A DNA stretch of 64,000 bases. It comes from Sphingobium amiense (lineage in GTDB: Bacteria; Pseudomonadota; Alphaproteobacteria; Sphingomonadales; Sphingomonadaceae). This document shows positions 1 through 8,916 of the stretch, piece after piece (position 1 is the stretch's first letter; every line of letters starts with the position of its first letter). The stretch is taken from the NCBI RefSeq assembly GCF_003967075.1, contig NZ_AP018664.1, forward strand, positions 1,860,001 to 1,924,000. The letters run 5' to 3'. The notes below the pieces were generated by a model. It was not told the DNA's origin and made no database searches. It saw only the letters and a list, made by a program, of their open reading frames with translations. Made by a program: the position numbers and the translations under genes.

Positions 1-1467
1 GACGGCAGGGTGGCTGAACAGGGCGTTCTCGACCTCGACGGCGTAGATATTTTCGCCCCCGCGGATGATGACGTCCTTGCTGCGGCCGACGATGGTGCAA
101 AAACCTTCCTCGTCCAGCGTGGCCAGATCGCCGGTCCGCATCCAGCCGTCGCCGAATGTCGCTTCGGTCGCCTGCGGATTCTGCCAGTATCCCATCACGA
201 TCTGCGGCCCCTGAACGCATAGTTCGCCGATCTCGCCGACGGGCAGCGGTTCGCCCGCCTCGTTGACGACGCGCAGGTCGTCGACCGGAAGCGGCGGCCC
301 GCAGCTATCGGGGCGGTTCATATAGTCTTCCGCGCTGTGCCCGGTGATCGTCCCCGACGTTTCGGTCATGCCCCAGCCGTTGTAGGGGACGGCGGACAGT
401 TCCCGTTCGATCAGGAAAGGCAGGTCCGGCGCGGCGGGCGCACCGCCATAGGGCACATAATTGAGCGAGCTGAGATCGAACCGGCTCCTCTCGGGGGAAT
501 CGATCAACTGCCACGCGATTGTCGGGACGCCGCCCGCCGATGTGATCCGCTCCCGCTCGATCAGCCCCATCGCCTCGATCGTGTTCCACTTGTGCATCAG
601 CACGACCTTGCCTCCGCAGGCGAAGGCGGACATCAGCAGCGCGGCGCAGCCTGTCACATGGAACAGCGGGATCGTCATCAACGTGACCGACGGCGTGAGG
701 TCGCTGATCGGTTCGCCCCGGCGCAACGCGCCGCGCTGGCCGATGAAATCCATCGCCACCAGCCCCGAAAGCATGTTCCTGTGGGTGCCCAGCGCGCCCT
801 TGGGACGGCCCGTGGTGCCGCTGGTGTAGAAGATCGTCAGCGGATCGTCGGGTTTCATCGCCACGTCCGGCAGCGGCAGGTCCGGCAGCCGCCCATAGCC
901 CGCGACCTCGCCGATGATGGATTCGAGCGAAACGATGCCCGGACGGGGCGAACGCGAAACGATGATCTTCAGGCGACCCGCCAGTTCCGGACTGCCGCCC
1001 GTCACGCGCTCGAAGCGTTCGTCGTCGCAGATCAGCACCGTGGAGCCGGACTGCTCCAGCGCATAGCCCAGTTCCTCGCCCGTCCACCAGGCGTTGAGCG
1101 GCACGGCGATGGCCCCGCACACCGTCGCCGCGAACAGCACCACCGGCCATTCAGGAAGGTTGCGCATCGCGATGGCGACGCGATCCCCCGGCCTGACGCC
1201 CTCGCGGACGAAATGGTCCGCCAGCGTCGAAACCGCGCGGAACCAGCCCTCATAGGTGACGCGCTCGTCGTTGAGGACCAGAAACTCCCGCTCCCCATGC
1301 TTGGCCCGCACCTGCTTCGCCAGTTCGGCGACATTGTCGGGCAGGCTCGCCCATGTCCGCAATTCGCGACCGTTGATCACGGCCTTGCGGATTTCGAAGC
1401 GCGACCCTGGAACGCACAGCTGCGCTTCCGCTTCCTTGAGCGACATAACGGGCCAGGATTTAGTCAT
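1..1467 (-). CDS. AMP-dependent acyl-CoA synthetase/ligase, 3' end outside the window
   Basis: Class I adenylate-forming enzyme that would activate a carboxylic acid to its CoA thioester with ATP. The phosphate-binding loop YTSGTTGRPKG is at about residues 212-222, the WGMTET motif near 365, the TGDLA motif near 445, and a GGENIYAVEVE stretch just before the window edge. About 489 residues are visible, so only a short C-terminal part, including the usual catalytic lysine, is missing. The ATG at 1467 overlaps the end of the upstream esterase gene by 8 bases, which points to translational coupling. The substrate cannot be told from sequence; an aromatic or fatty acid is possible. Confidence 0.9.
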   Translation of the reverse strand, partial: MTKSWPVMSLKEAEAQLCVPGSRFEIRKAVINGRELRTWASLPDNVAELAKQVRAKHGEREFLVLNDERVTYEGWFRAVSTLADHFVREGVRPGDRVAIAMRNLPEWPVVLFAATVCGAIAVPLNAWWTGEELGYALEQSGSTVLICDDERFERVTGGSPELAGRLKIIVSRSPRPGIVSLESIIGEVAGYGRLPDLPLPDVAMKPDDPLTIFYTSGTTGRPKGALGTHRNMLSGLVAMDFIGQRGALRRGEPISDLTPSVTLMTIPLFHVTGCAALLMSAFACGGKVVLMHKWNTIEAMGLIERERITSAGGVPTIAWQLIDSPERSRFDLSSLNYVPYGGAPAAPDLPFLIERELSAVPYNGWGMTETSGTITGHSAEDYMNRPDSCGPPLPVDDLRVVNEAGEPLPVGEIGELCVQGPQIVMGYWQNPQATEATFGDGWMRTGDLATLDEEGFCTIVGRSKDVIIRGGENIYAVEVENALFSHPAV

Positions 1468-2437
1468 TCTGCGCTCCTACGCTTGCAAATTCATCGACCG
1501 GAGCCGCCTCGACACCCTCCAGAAACGCGGCGATTTCAGCCACTGCGCGCCCCGCTTCCGGCAGTTCCTGCGGGAAGAGATGGAAGGCATGCGGCAGATG
1601 CGGCCAGATGCTGAGATGGACCGTCACGCCCAGCCGCCAGAGCGCGGCGGCGAAGGCGACATCCTGATCGCGCAGATATTCGTCGGACGACGCCTGAATG
1701 ATGGTCGGCGGGAACCGTTCGAGGATGTCGGTACCGGCTGCGGCGGGCGAAACCAGCGGATCGTCCACGGTCGTGACGCCCTGAAGATAGAGTTCCGCAA
1801 TTTTGGTCTGCGTCGTCGGCTCGCATGTCGGGTCATCCGAACCGGGCGGCATCCGGTCGGGCGGACGGAAATCGACGACGCCCGACAAAAGGGCCAGCGC
1901 ATCGGGCAGCCGGGCGTTGCGGGATACAAGGTCGATCACGAGCGCGGCGGAGAGATTGCCGCCCGCGCTGTCGCCCATCAGGGCGACGGACGCGACTTCC
2001 ATCGGCCCCGCCGGCCCGTGCGCGCACGCATGGAAATAGGCGCGCCGGGCATCGTCCAGACCCGCCGGAAACGGATGTTCGGGCGCAAGGCGATAGTTGG
2101 GCGCGAACACCGCCCGTCCGGTTGTCCGCGCGAGGAGGTCGATCAGATGGCGGTGCGTGTCCACCGACCCGGCGAACCATCCACCGCCATGGACATAGAC
2201 GATATGGTGGCCGGGCTTCACCTGCGGCGGGACGAACCACTCGCCCGCGCAGGTGCCCAGATCGACGGTGCTGGTGGCGCACACCAACTCCCGCTCCGCG
2301 CCGGTCAGCGTGTAATTGTCCATGACATAACGCATCGCGACCGGCAGTTCTTCCATCTCATCCGAGCGCGCGATCAGGCCTGATATATGGTCTTTGACTG
2401 TTCGGGCCTGCGCCACGCTCGGATGTTGGGTCGGCAT
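1460..2437 (-). CDS. Alpha/beta hydrolase, hormone-sensitive-lipase-type esterase
   Basis: A 325-residue esterase/lipase of the HSL (family IV) type. The oxyanion-hole motif HGGGW is at residues 83-87 and the nucleophile elbow GDSAGG at 155-160 (Ser157). A likely acid lies in SSDEY near 250 and the histidine in LPHAFH near 283. No signal peptide is seen, so it probably acts in the cytoplasm. It sits 20 bases after the TonB receptor and overlaps the CoA ligase. The order suggests import of an ester, hydrolysis, then CoA activation of the acid released. The substrate is inferred only from context. Confidence 0.88.
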   Translation of the reverse strand: MPTQHPSVAQARTVKDHISGLIARSDEMEELPVAMRYVMDNYTLTGAERELVCATSTVDLGTCAGEWFVPPQVKPGHHIVYVHGGGWFAGSVDTHRHLIDLLARTTGRAVFAPNYRLAPEHPFPAGLDDARRAYFHACAHGPAGPMEVASVALMGDSAGGNLSAALVIDLVSRNARLPDALALLSGVVDFRPPDRMPPGSDDPTCEPTTQTKIAELYLQGVTTVDDPLVSPAAAGTDILERFPPTIIQASSDEYLRDQDVAFAAALWRLGVTVHLSIWPHLPHAFHLFPQELPEAGRAVAEIAAFLEGVEAAPVDEFASVGAQND

Positions 2438-2457
2438 CGTTCTGCTGTCGTTTCTTT

Positions 2458-4683
2458 CTAGAAGTGGTAGCCGAACGAAGCGCCGATCTGCCGTGGCGGC
2501 TGATATTGGCCGAGCGCCAGCGAGCCGATCAGCGCGGACACCACGATCACGTTCGATTTGACCTGTTTGTTGGTGATGTTCTTCGCAAACAGGCTGGCCG
2601 TGATCCGCTTGTCGTCGCTCTCATAGTTCAGCGACAGGTTCAGCTTGCCCGCCGCCGACTGCGAAGAAACGGGGATGTTGAACTCGCTGAAATAGATCCG
2701 CGATTTCCAGTCGTAACGCGCGCCCAGCGTGACCTTGCCCGACGAAACCGGCACGTCGTAATAGCCCCCCGCGCTGACGCTGTATCGCGGCGCCTGCGGC
2801 AGATCGTTGCCATCGAGGTCAAACCGGCGGGTGCCGTCGGGATCGACCGTCCCCAGATCGGGGCGGGCGGGATCGCCGGTGCGGAAACGGTCGAAGGTCG
2901 CGTGGAGATAGGCGCCCGACACTTCGAACCGCAGCGCCTCGATCGGCCGGATGACGGTTTCCGCCTCGATGCCGTAGATGGTCGCCTTCGCCGCGTTGAC
3001 GACCTGCGTCGACGCGCCGTTGATCTGGTTCACCTGAAGATTGTTATACTTCATGTGGAAGGCGGCGATATTGGCCTGCAATCCGTGGTCGAAGAACCAG
3101 CCCTTCAGGCCCGCTTCGAGGTTGGTGTTCTTTTCCGGATCGAAAGCCGGGGCGAGGCCGCCCGCCGAAAAACCGCCGCCCTTGTAGCCGGTGGCATATT
3201 TCGCATAGGCGTCCAGCGTATTGCTGAACGCGTAGGACGCACCGATTTCGTAAGTGACCTGACTGGACGAAGTGCTCTGCCTCGGCAGGATGCCGACATA
3301 GCTGTTATAGTCGTCGAGATCGACCTTCTTGTCGTGCGTGTATCGCAGACCGGCGAAGATCTTTGCCTCCGGTGTCAGGGCATATTGGGCGTGGCCGAAG
3401 AACGCATAGGATGTCGTGTTGATCTTCGCGCCCAGATCGACCGGCATGGGCAGCAGGCTGATCGGAACCGAAATATCCTGTTGCAGCTTCTCGTGGAAAT
3501 AGTTGGTGCCGATAATGTAGGTGAACGGCAGCGCCGCGTCCGAGGTATAGAGCAGTTCCCCATAATATTGATGGGTCTTGTTCTTGAAGTCGGAATAGGT
3601 GTGCAGCGCGTCGGTTCCGTCGCCGTCCTGGATATTGTGGATCTTGGTATCCGCATAGGAGCCGAGCGCCTTGAGGTCGCCGTTCCCCAGCGCCCAGTTC
3701 AGCGTCAGATTGACATTCTTGCCTTCGACCCGCCGCAGCCCTTCATTGCTGTAAACTTCGCGCTTTTTGACGTTGCCGGTCGACTGTCCGACGAGGATCG
3801 CCGGAAGAGGCTGGGTGGGATCGGGCGTGCCCTCCAGGAAGGTCGCCGGGCCGTTCGAATGATCGCGCTGATATTCGACCAGCAGCCGGGCGTTGAAGCT
3901 GTCGGACGGCTCCCATTTGATCTGGCCGCGGACCGACTGGTTATCCGCATTGTCGAGCCGGCTCGGCGCGCGGGACGTAACCAGATCGTTCGAATAGCCT
4001 GCGGGATAGGGCTGGGGCGTCGACAGATTCTTGGTGAAGCCGCGATTATAGGTCTGCTGGGCCGAAAGACGCGCGGTCCAGGTGCCCGACGCATCGAGCG
4101 CGCCGCTGACATAGCCTGACGTGTTGATCTGGCCGGGGTCGATGCCCGCCCTGACGTCGAAGCCGTAATGCAGGTCCCGCGTCGGTTCGTTCGGGATGAT
4201 GTTCACCGCACCGCCGGTAGCGTTGCGACCGAAGAGCGTGCCCTGCGGACCGCGAAGAACCTCGACCCGCGCCACGTCGAGGAACGTCGACAATGTCAGC
4301 GCGGGCTGCGCCATGTAAACGCCGTCGACCTGGATGGACACACCCGCGTCCGACCCGGCGTTGATCGACGAACCGTTGCCGATGCCTCGGATCGCGACAT
4401 TGGCGGAATTGTAGCTGTTGCCGATCTGGATGTTCGGGTTGGGACCGACGAGATCCGTCAGCGACACCGTCTGCGCGGCGCGCAGCTTGTCGCCGGAATA
4501 GGCCGACACCGCGATCGGCGTTTTCAGGATGGTCTCGCTTCGGCGGGATGCAGTGACCACGATATCCTCGAACTGCTCCTGACCGTTCCGCTCCTGCGCG
4601 GGCGCGTCGGTCGTCTGGGCATGAACCACCGGCACGACGGCAGTCCCGCACAGCAACGCAAGCACGTAATAACCTTTCTTCAT
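2458..4683 (-). CDS. TonB-dependent receptor
   Basis: Outer-membrane active transporter of 741 residues. The ATG at 4683 is chosen because a GGAGGGG ribosome site precedes it and a clean signal peptide follows (MKKGYYVLALLCG..., ending in VHAQ). The plug domain begins after a TonB-box-like DIVVTA segment and holds RGIGNG, VDGVYM and the diagnostic EVLRGPQGTLFGRNATGG. The protein ends in a C-terminal phenylalanine typical of beta-barrel proteins. It heads the leftward unit with the esterase and CoA ligase. In sphingomonads such receptors take up many organic compounds besides iron complexes, so the ligand is unknown. Confidence 0.93.
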   Translation of the reverse strand: MKKGYYVLALLCGTAVVPVVHAQTTDAPAQERNGQEQFEDIVVTASRRSETILKTPIAVSAYSGDKLRAAQTVSLTDLVGPNPNIQIGNSYNSANVAIRGIGNGSSINAGSDAGVSIQVDGVYMAQPALTLSTFLDVARVEVLRGPQGTLFGRNATGGAVNIIPNEPTRDLHYGFDVRAGIDPGQINTSGYVSGALDASGTWTARLSAQQTYNRGFTKNLSTPQPYPAGYSNDLVTSRAPSRLDNADNQSVRGQIKWEPSDSFNARLLVEYQRDHSNGPATFLEGTPDPTQPLPAILVGQSTGNVKKREVYSNEGLRRVEGKNVNLTLNWALGNGDLKALGSYADTKIHNIQDGDGTDALHTYSDFKNKTHQYYGELLYTSDAALPFTYIIGTNYFHEKLQQDISVPISLLPMPVDLGAKINTTSYAFFGHAQYALTPEAKIFAGLRYTHDKKVDLDDYNSYVGILPRQSTSSSQVTYEIGASYAFSNTLDAYAKYATGYKGGGFSAGGLAPAFDPEKNTNLEAGLKGWFFDHGLQANIAAFHMKYNNLQVNQINGASTQVVNAAKATIYGIEAETVIRPIEALRFEVSGAYLHATFDRFRTGDPARPDLGTVDPDGTRRFDLDGNDLPQAPRYSVSAGGYYDVPVSSGKVTLGARYDWKSRIYFSEFNIPVSSQSAAGKLNLSLNYESDDKRITASLFAKNITNKQVKSNVIVVSALIGSLALGQYQPPRQIGASFGYHF

Positions 4684-4820
4684 GATAACCCCTCCATCGG
4701 TTTTGTCTTTTTGTGCCGATTCGTGTTTGATGGATTTCGGTTCGATGGAGAATGATGGTTGATCGCACCCCCGATGTCGCAATTTGCCGCAAGGGGTAAA
4801 TCGCATTTCGAATGATCGCC

Positions 4821-6089
4821 TTACAGCCAGAAACGGCCGGAAGAGATCATGGTCAGATCATGGGCAAATTCGCGGCGGACATGCGCCAGATCCTCCGTCC
4901 GCGACCCGCTGGACACCAGCCGGATCAGCTTTCCGGTAAACAGCGCCTGCGACAGCAGGGGATCGAGCGGCCGCAGCGACGATGAGATCGGTGTCAAAAG
5001 GCGTCGCCACGCGCTGTGCTGGTCCGCAATATCGGCCCAGATCGCCGATTGCAGCGACGGCTGGCGGCTGGCTTCCAGCCATACCCGGTAGATGGCAAGG
5101 CTTTCCAGCGCATATTCCGTCGCTTCGCGAAAGAAGATGACGGTTGTCCGGTCGATCAGCCTTTCCAGGCTTTCCTCCCCCCGTTCCAGCGACGCGACGA
5201 TACGATAGCGATCCTTCGCATTCTCGAACAGGCGATGCTGGGCCGCCTCGATCAGGCTGGCGGTGGTGGGAAAATGATAGAAAGCGCCGGACGGCGAAAG
5301 CCCCGCCTTGCTCGCCATCGCCTTCAGCCCGATCGCCGTCTGCCCCTTCGAAACCAGCTCGTCCAGCGTCGCCGTCAGGATCGCCTCGCGCGTCACCGCC
5401 GACTTGCCGCTGAGCCGTGCGGGCTTGGCGGCGGCCGCCTTTTCCCCGTGCCCCCAGCGGTCGAGCGGATCTTCCCCGCCATCGAATACGGCCCGCAGAT
5501 CTTCCTCTGTCGGGCGCAGAACCAGCACGAAAAGCAGCAGTCCCACGGTGATGTCGCCGTAGGAGCGCGCTGCAAGTTCGCTGTCGTCGCCCCCGGACGC
5601 CAGCGCCCATTCGCTCCAGACCTTCGCCGCCGCCGTGAACCAGCCGCGCGCAAGGGCAAGCGATTCATGGTGGCGGGGGGCGTCCAATATGATCTCGGTC
5701 CAGCATGCGCCCCGGACCCGCTGTTCCCCGGCGACCTTGATGAGGAACTCGACCAGCCAGGATCGCGGGCACCCCGCCCCGCCCGATCCCGCCGCATCTT
5801 CGCCGGGAAGAAGCAGCGTGTCTTCGTCCAGCATTTCCTGCGACGCGGCGGCCAATATGTCGAATTTGCTGGCGAAATGATAGGTGGTCGACGCCAGGGA
5901 GACGCCAGCGGTGCGGGCGATTTCCCGGTGCGTCATGCCCGCTATTCCGCGTTCCGCCAGAACCAGAATCGCCCCTTCGATGATCCGCTTGCGGGTTTCG
6001 ATGGACCTCGCCTGCGCGGGCGCCCGCTTGGGTCCACGCGTCCTCGCTGGCATATCCATGATGGCGGAAAGGCGGCGGGCGACGGGCAA
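4821..6089 (-). CDS. Tandem TetR-family regulator (two TetR units in one chain)
   Basis: This 422-residue protein holds two complete TetR units. The first helix-turn-helix spans about residues 33-80 (IIEGAILVLAERG ... GVSLASTTYHFASK). The second spans about 230-280 (AILTATLDELVSKG ... GLSPSGAFYHFPT). Each is followed by its own helical ligand domain. Ordinary TetR proteins are about 200 residues and dimerise, so this chain looks like a covalent dimer. It lies between the TonB receptor unit and a divergent AraC gene and is a good candidate to control one of them. Methionines at residues 11 and 13 are alternative starts. Confidence 0.88.
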   Translation of the reverse strand: MPVARRLSAIMDMPARTRGPKRAPAQARSIETRKRIIEGAILVLAERGIAGMTHREIARTAGVSLASTTYHFASKFDILAAASQEMLDEDTLLLPGEDAAGSGGAGCPRSWLVEFLIKVAGEQRVRGACWTEIILDAPRHHESLALARGWFTAAAKVWSEWALASGGDDSELAARSYGDITVGLLLFVLVLRPTEEDLRAVFDGGEDPLDRWGHGEKAAAAKPARLSGKSAVTREAILTATLDELVSKGQTAIGLKAMASKAGLSPSGAFYHFPTTASLIEAAQHRLFENAKDRYRIVASLERGEESLERLIDRTTVIFFREATEYALESLAIYRVWLEASRQPSLQSAIWADIADQHSAWRRLLTPISSSLRPLDPLLSQALFTGKLIRLVSSGSRTEDLAHVRREFAHDLTMISSGRFWL

Positions 6090-6127
6090 CGGAGAAGCAT
6101 CCTCAACTCAGACATGGGCGGCAGGCA

Positions 6128-6156
6128 TTGCCTTGAACCATTTTTTGTCCTATAGT
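6128..6156 (+). promoter_or_regulatory. Predicted sigma70-type promoter of the AraC gene
   Basis: TTGCCT at 6128-6133, a 17-bp spacer and TATAGT at 6151-6156 give a good -35/-10 pair. It lies about 60 bases before the AraC start at 6215, in the gap divergent from the tandem TetR gene. Prediction by eye only. Confidence 0.55.
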
Positions 6157-6214
6157 GCAAATTATTTCAGGGACTGGCCACGCAAAGATGGGGCCGCCAA
6201 GAGAGAGGCTGGAT

Positions 6215-7339
6215 ATGAAAGCGAACCTCTGCCGAGTTCAGGATTCAAGCGGCTATCCATCCATGTTCGGCTCCCAGTCATGGCCCAGCACGGTGCAGGA
6301 AGACCGCTCGCTCCTCTTCTCCACCGCAGCGCGCAATTTCGGCGCGGAACAGCTTTCCAGACATTATGTCGAAACATTTTTCGGCGCGGAAAGGGCGCGC
6401 GCGCTGATGGCCGGAGCGGGCCTCTGCGACGCGCGGGGCCAGTTGCCCGCAAGCATCTCCCGCGTCGATTTCTGGAACCTGTGCGTCGATGGCGTCTATA
6501 AATACGACGACGAAGGCCACGGCTGCACCCCCCGCCCCCTGCCCAAGGGCAGTTGGACCGTGATCTTCACCGCGGTCAATCACATGGACTCGGTGGGCGA
6601 AGGGCTGAAGCGCTTCTGCGAGTTCGTGCAGGTCATCCCCTCCGGCATGACGGTATCCATCGGCTATGGGGCGGACGGCATCAATGTCACCTACGCCATG
6701 AACGAGCTGTCCGAACGGGGCGAAATCTACGCGGAACTGATCGCCATCGTGTTTCACTGCGTGCTGGTCTGGGGCACCGGCCAGTGGATCGAGCCGGTCC
6801 GCACGAGGCTGTCGAGCCTGCTGGCGGACCGCGACGAATCGCTCCTCACGGGCCTCGCGACGAGTTGCTGGCGGCACGGAACGGGCGTCTCCATGGTCTA
6901 TCCCAAGGAAATTCTCGACCTGCCGCTCGGCGTGCGCCGCTACAAGAGCTTCTCCTTCCACGAATCGTCCGTCTTCATGGAAATCGCGCAGAGGTCACCG
7001 CGCGCGACGCGGTCGGACGAGTCCGGCTCGATCGTCGACGAACTGCGCGTGCTGATGCAGGAGGAAATCCCCAACCAGCGTGTCGCCGCCCGCAAGCTCG
7101 GAATGAGCGCCGCGACCCTGCAGCGTCGGCTCACGCAGGAGGGGACGAGCTTCCGCGAACTCTCCCGCGAAGTGCGGATGCGCAAACTCTGCACCCTGCT
7201 GGCGACCGACGCCAATCTGGACGACATAGCTTTCGATCTTGGTTTTTCGGATCGCCGCAGCCTCTGGCGCGCCTGCTTCGACTGGCTCGGCATGTCGCCG
7301 ACCGCCTACCGGCTGCAACGCCGCCTGTGCGACAGCTAG
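6215..7339 (+). CDS. AraC-family transcriptional regulator
   Basis: A 374-residue regulator with an N-terminal AraC ligand-binding-type domain (about residues 20-220) and a C-terminal pair of helix-turn-helices (about 275-370). The second of these includes DIAFDLGFSDRRSLWRA followed by GMSPTAYR. The ATG at 6215 is preferred over an in-frame ATG at 6155 because a GAGAGAGG site sits just before it and the predicted promoter overlaps 6155. It is transcribed away from the tandem TetR gene and converges on the hydrolase operon ending at 7383. It probably activates one of the neighbouring catabolic units. Confidence 0.88.
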   Translation: MKANLCRVQDSSGYPSMFGSQSWPSTVQEDRSLLFSTAARNFGAEQLSRHYVETFFGAERARALMAGAGLCDARGQLPASISRVDFWNLCVDGVYKYDDEGHGCTPRPLPKGSWTVIFTAVNHMDSVGEGLKRFCEFVQVIPSGMTVSIGYGADGINVTYAMNELSERGEIYAELIAIVFHCVLVWGTGQWIEPVRTRLSSLLADRDESLLTGLATSCWRHGTGVSMVYPKEILDLPLGVRRYKSFSFHESSVFMEIAQRSPRATRSDESGSIVDELRVLMQEEIPNQRVAARKLGMSAATLQRRLTQEGTSFRELSREVRMRKLCTLLATDANLDDIAFDLGFSDRRSLWRACFDWLGMSPTAYRLQRRLCDS

Positions 7340-7382
7340 GCGGAACGGGCCACAGCAGTGCGCGGGCGCGGACTCGCCAGTC

Positions 7383-8234
7383 CTAGGCGGGGCTGTCCGC
7401 GCCCTGCCGGATATGGCCCAGCAGCAGGTCGGTCACGATCTCGGGGCATTGATCGACGATGAAATGCCCTGCCCCCTCGACGATCTCGAACCGGAAGGGG
7501 CCGGTCACATAATCGGATGTCAGTTCCGCCGCATAGCGCCCGACCGTCGCGTCTTCCGTGCCCCAGATATACAGCGTGGGAAGGTCGATGGCGGGCGTTT
7601 GCGCACCCGTGAAGCCGCTGGCCCGATACCAGTTGATCGCGCCTTCCACCCCGCCCGGCTCGGCCAGCTTGGCGATATGGACAGCGGCAATTTCCGGCGG
7701 GACATGCTGGGTTTCCAGCGCCTCCCGCAACGGCCGAAGCCCGTCGACGCGCATCCGGTCGTAGGCGTCGGCGTCTTTCAGGAAACGGTGATGGCGCGAG
7801 CGCTCCGGCTGCTGCGGATCTTCCGCCATCGCCCGCGCGAACGCCGCCGGATGCGGGCGCGACAATATGCTGAGCGTCTTTATCCTTCGGGCATGGCCCG
7901 CCGCGACCAGCCACGCGATCTGCCCGCCCCAGTCATGTCCCACCAGATGAAAGTCCGCAACGCCCAGCGCGTCCATCAGGTCGATCGCGTCCTGAACGAT
8001 GAGTTCCACGCGATAGCTGTCCTCGCCCGTCGGGCGCGCGCCCGTGGAATAGCCACGTTGATCGGGCGCGATGACCCGAAAGCCCGCCGCCGACAGAGCC
8101 TCGACCTGCGGATGCCACATATAGCGCGATTCCGGGAAACCATGGAGCAGCAGGACGGTCTGCGCATGCTCGTGGCCCGCAATGTCGACGGTGAATTCAA
8201 GGCCGTTCAGGCTGACGCAACGCGTTTCGATCAT
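7383..8234 (-). CDS. Alpha/beta hydrolase, epoxide hydrolase/haloalkane dehalogenase type
   Basis: A 283-residue hydrolase with oxyanion motif HGFPESRYMW (31-40) and nucleophile elbow GHDWGG, where the nucleophile is Asp101 rather than serine. That pattern is shared by epoxide hydrolases, fluoroacetate dehalogenases and haloalkane dehalogenases. The histidine is in GAGHFIVDQ near the C-terminus. It is the last gene of the leftward operon that starts with the acyl-CoA dehydrogenase. The exact reaction, epoxide opening or dehalogenation, is not decided by these motifs. Confidence 0.87.
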   Translation of the reverse strand: MIETRCVSLNGLEFTVDIAGHEHAQTVLLLHGFPESRYMWHPQVEALSAAGFRVIAPDQRGYSTGARPTGEDSYRVELIVQDAIDLMDALGVADFHLVGHDWGGQIAWLVAAGHARRIKTLSILSRPHPAAFARAMAEDPQQPERSRHHRFLKDADAYDRMRVDGLRPLREALETQHVPPEIAAVHIAKLAEPGGVEGAINWYRASGFTGAQTPAIDLPTLYIWGTEDATVGRYAAELTSDYVTGPFRFEIVEGAGHFIVDQCPEIVTDLLLGHIRQGADSPA

Positions 8235-8254
8235 GTCTGTCTGCTATGGACCTG

Positions 8255-8854
8255 TTATTCTGCGGTCGGGCTTTTGTAGAAGGAATATCGCATCGTCGAA
8301 AACAGCCGGTGGACCATCGGTTCGAACGCTTCGAGCGGCATGGTGTCGTAATTGGCGTCGAACGCGGACTGGTCGTAGAGGTGGCAGAAGTCCGCCGTAT
8401 ATTCGAAATGCGGATGTCCCCTGAACTTGTCCCGCATATGCTGGTCTTCGCCGATATGGTGGAAGAAATAATAGCCCTGGAAGATGGCGTGCTTCTCCAC
8501 CATCCAGTGATTTTTTTCCGAAACATAGGGCTTCAGGATCGCGGCGGCGAGGTCCGCGTGATTGCCGGAACCCAGCGTATCGCCAATGTCGTGCAGCAGC
8601 GCGCATACGACATATTCCTCGTCCATCCCGGCGCGATAGGCGCGCGTGGCGGACTGGACGCTATGTTCCAGCCGGTCGACCGGATAGCCCCCGAAATCGC
8701 CGTCCAGCAGCTTCAGGTGCGTCAATATCCGGTTCGACAGTCCAGCGTGAAACGGCTTGTAGTGGCTGTCGATGATCGCCCAGTCGTCTTTTGTGGAATC
8801 CGCCATTTGCGTGAAATGGGTCGTGGCGCCTTCGATTTCCTTGGTGTCGGACAT
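8255..8854 (-). CDS. HD-domain protein, candidate diiron oxygenase or phosphohydrolase
   Basis: A 199-residue protein counted from the ATG at 8854, which has an AAGAAAG site upstream. The metal ligands of an HD fold are visible: His64 (RLEHS), His88-Asp89 (LLHDIGD), His122 and the His132-His133 pair, with Asp161 later (LYDQ). This spacing resembles PhnZ/TmpB-like mixed-valence diiron oxygenases as well as HD phosphohydrolases; the oxygenase reading is an inference. It sits between the class II aldolase-like gene and the epoxide-hydrolase-type gene in the operon. Confidence 0.75.
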   Translation of the reverse strand: MSDTKEIEGATTHFTQMADSTKDDWAIIDSHYKPFHAGLSNRILTHLKLLDGDFGGYPVDRLEHSVQSATRAYRAGMDEEYVVCALLHDIGDTLGSGNHADLAAAILKPYVSEKNHWMVEKHAIFQGYYFFHHIGEDQHMRDKFRGHPHFEYTADFCHLYDQSAFDANYDTMPLEAFEPMVHRLFSTMRYSFYKSPTAE

Positions 8855-8916
8855 TGTCGGACTTTCTTGCATGAGGCTGTGCGACGGCGCGGTCACGCCA
8901 TCGCACATCTGTTCGG

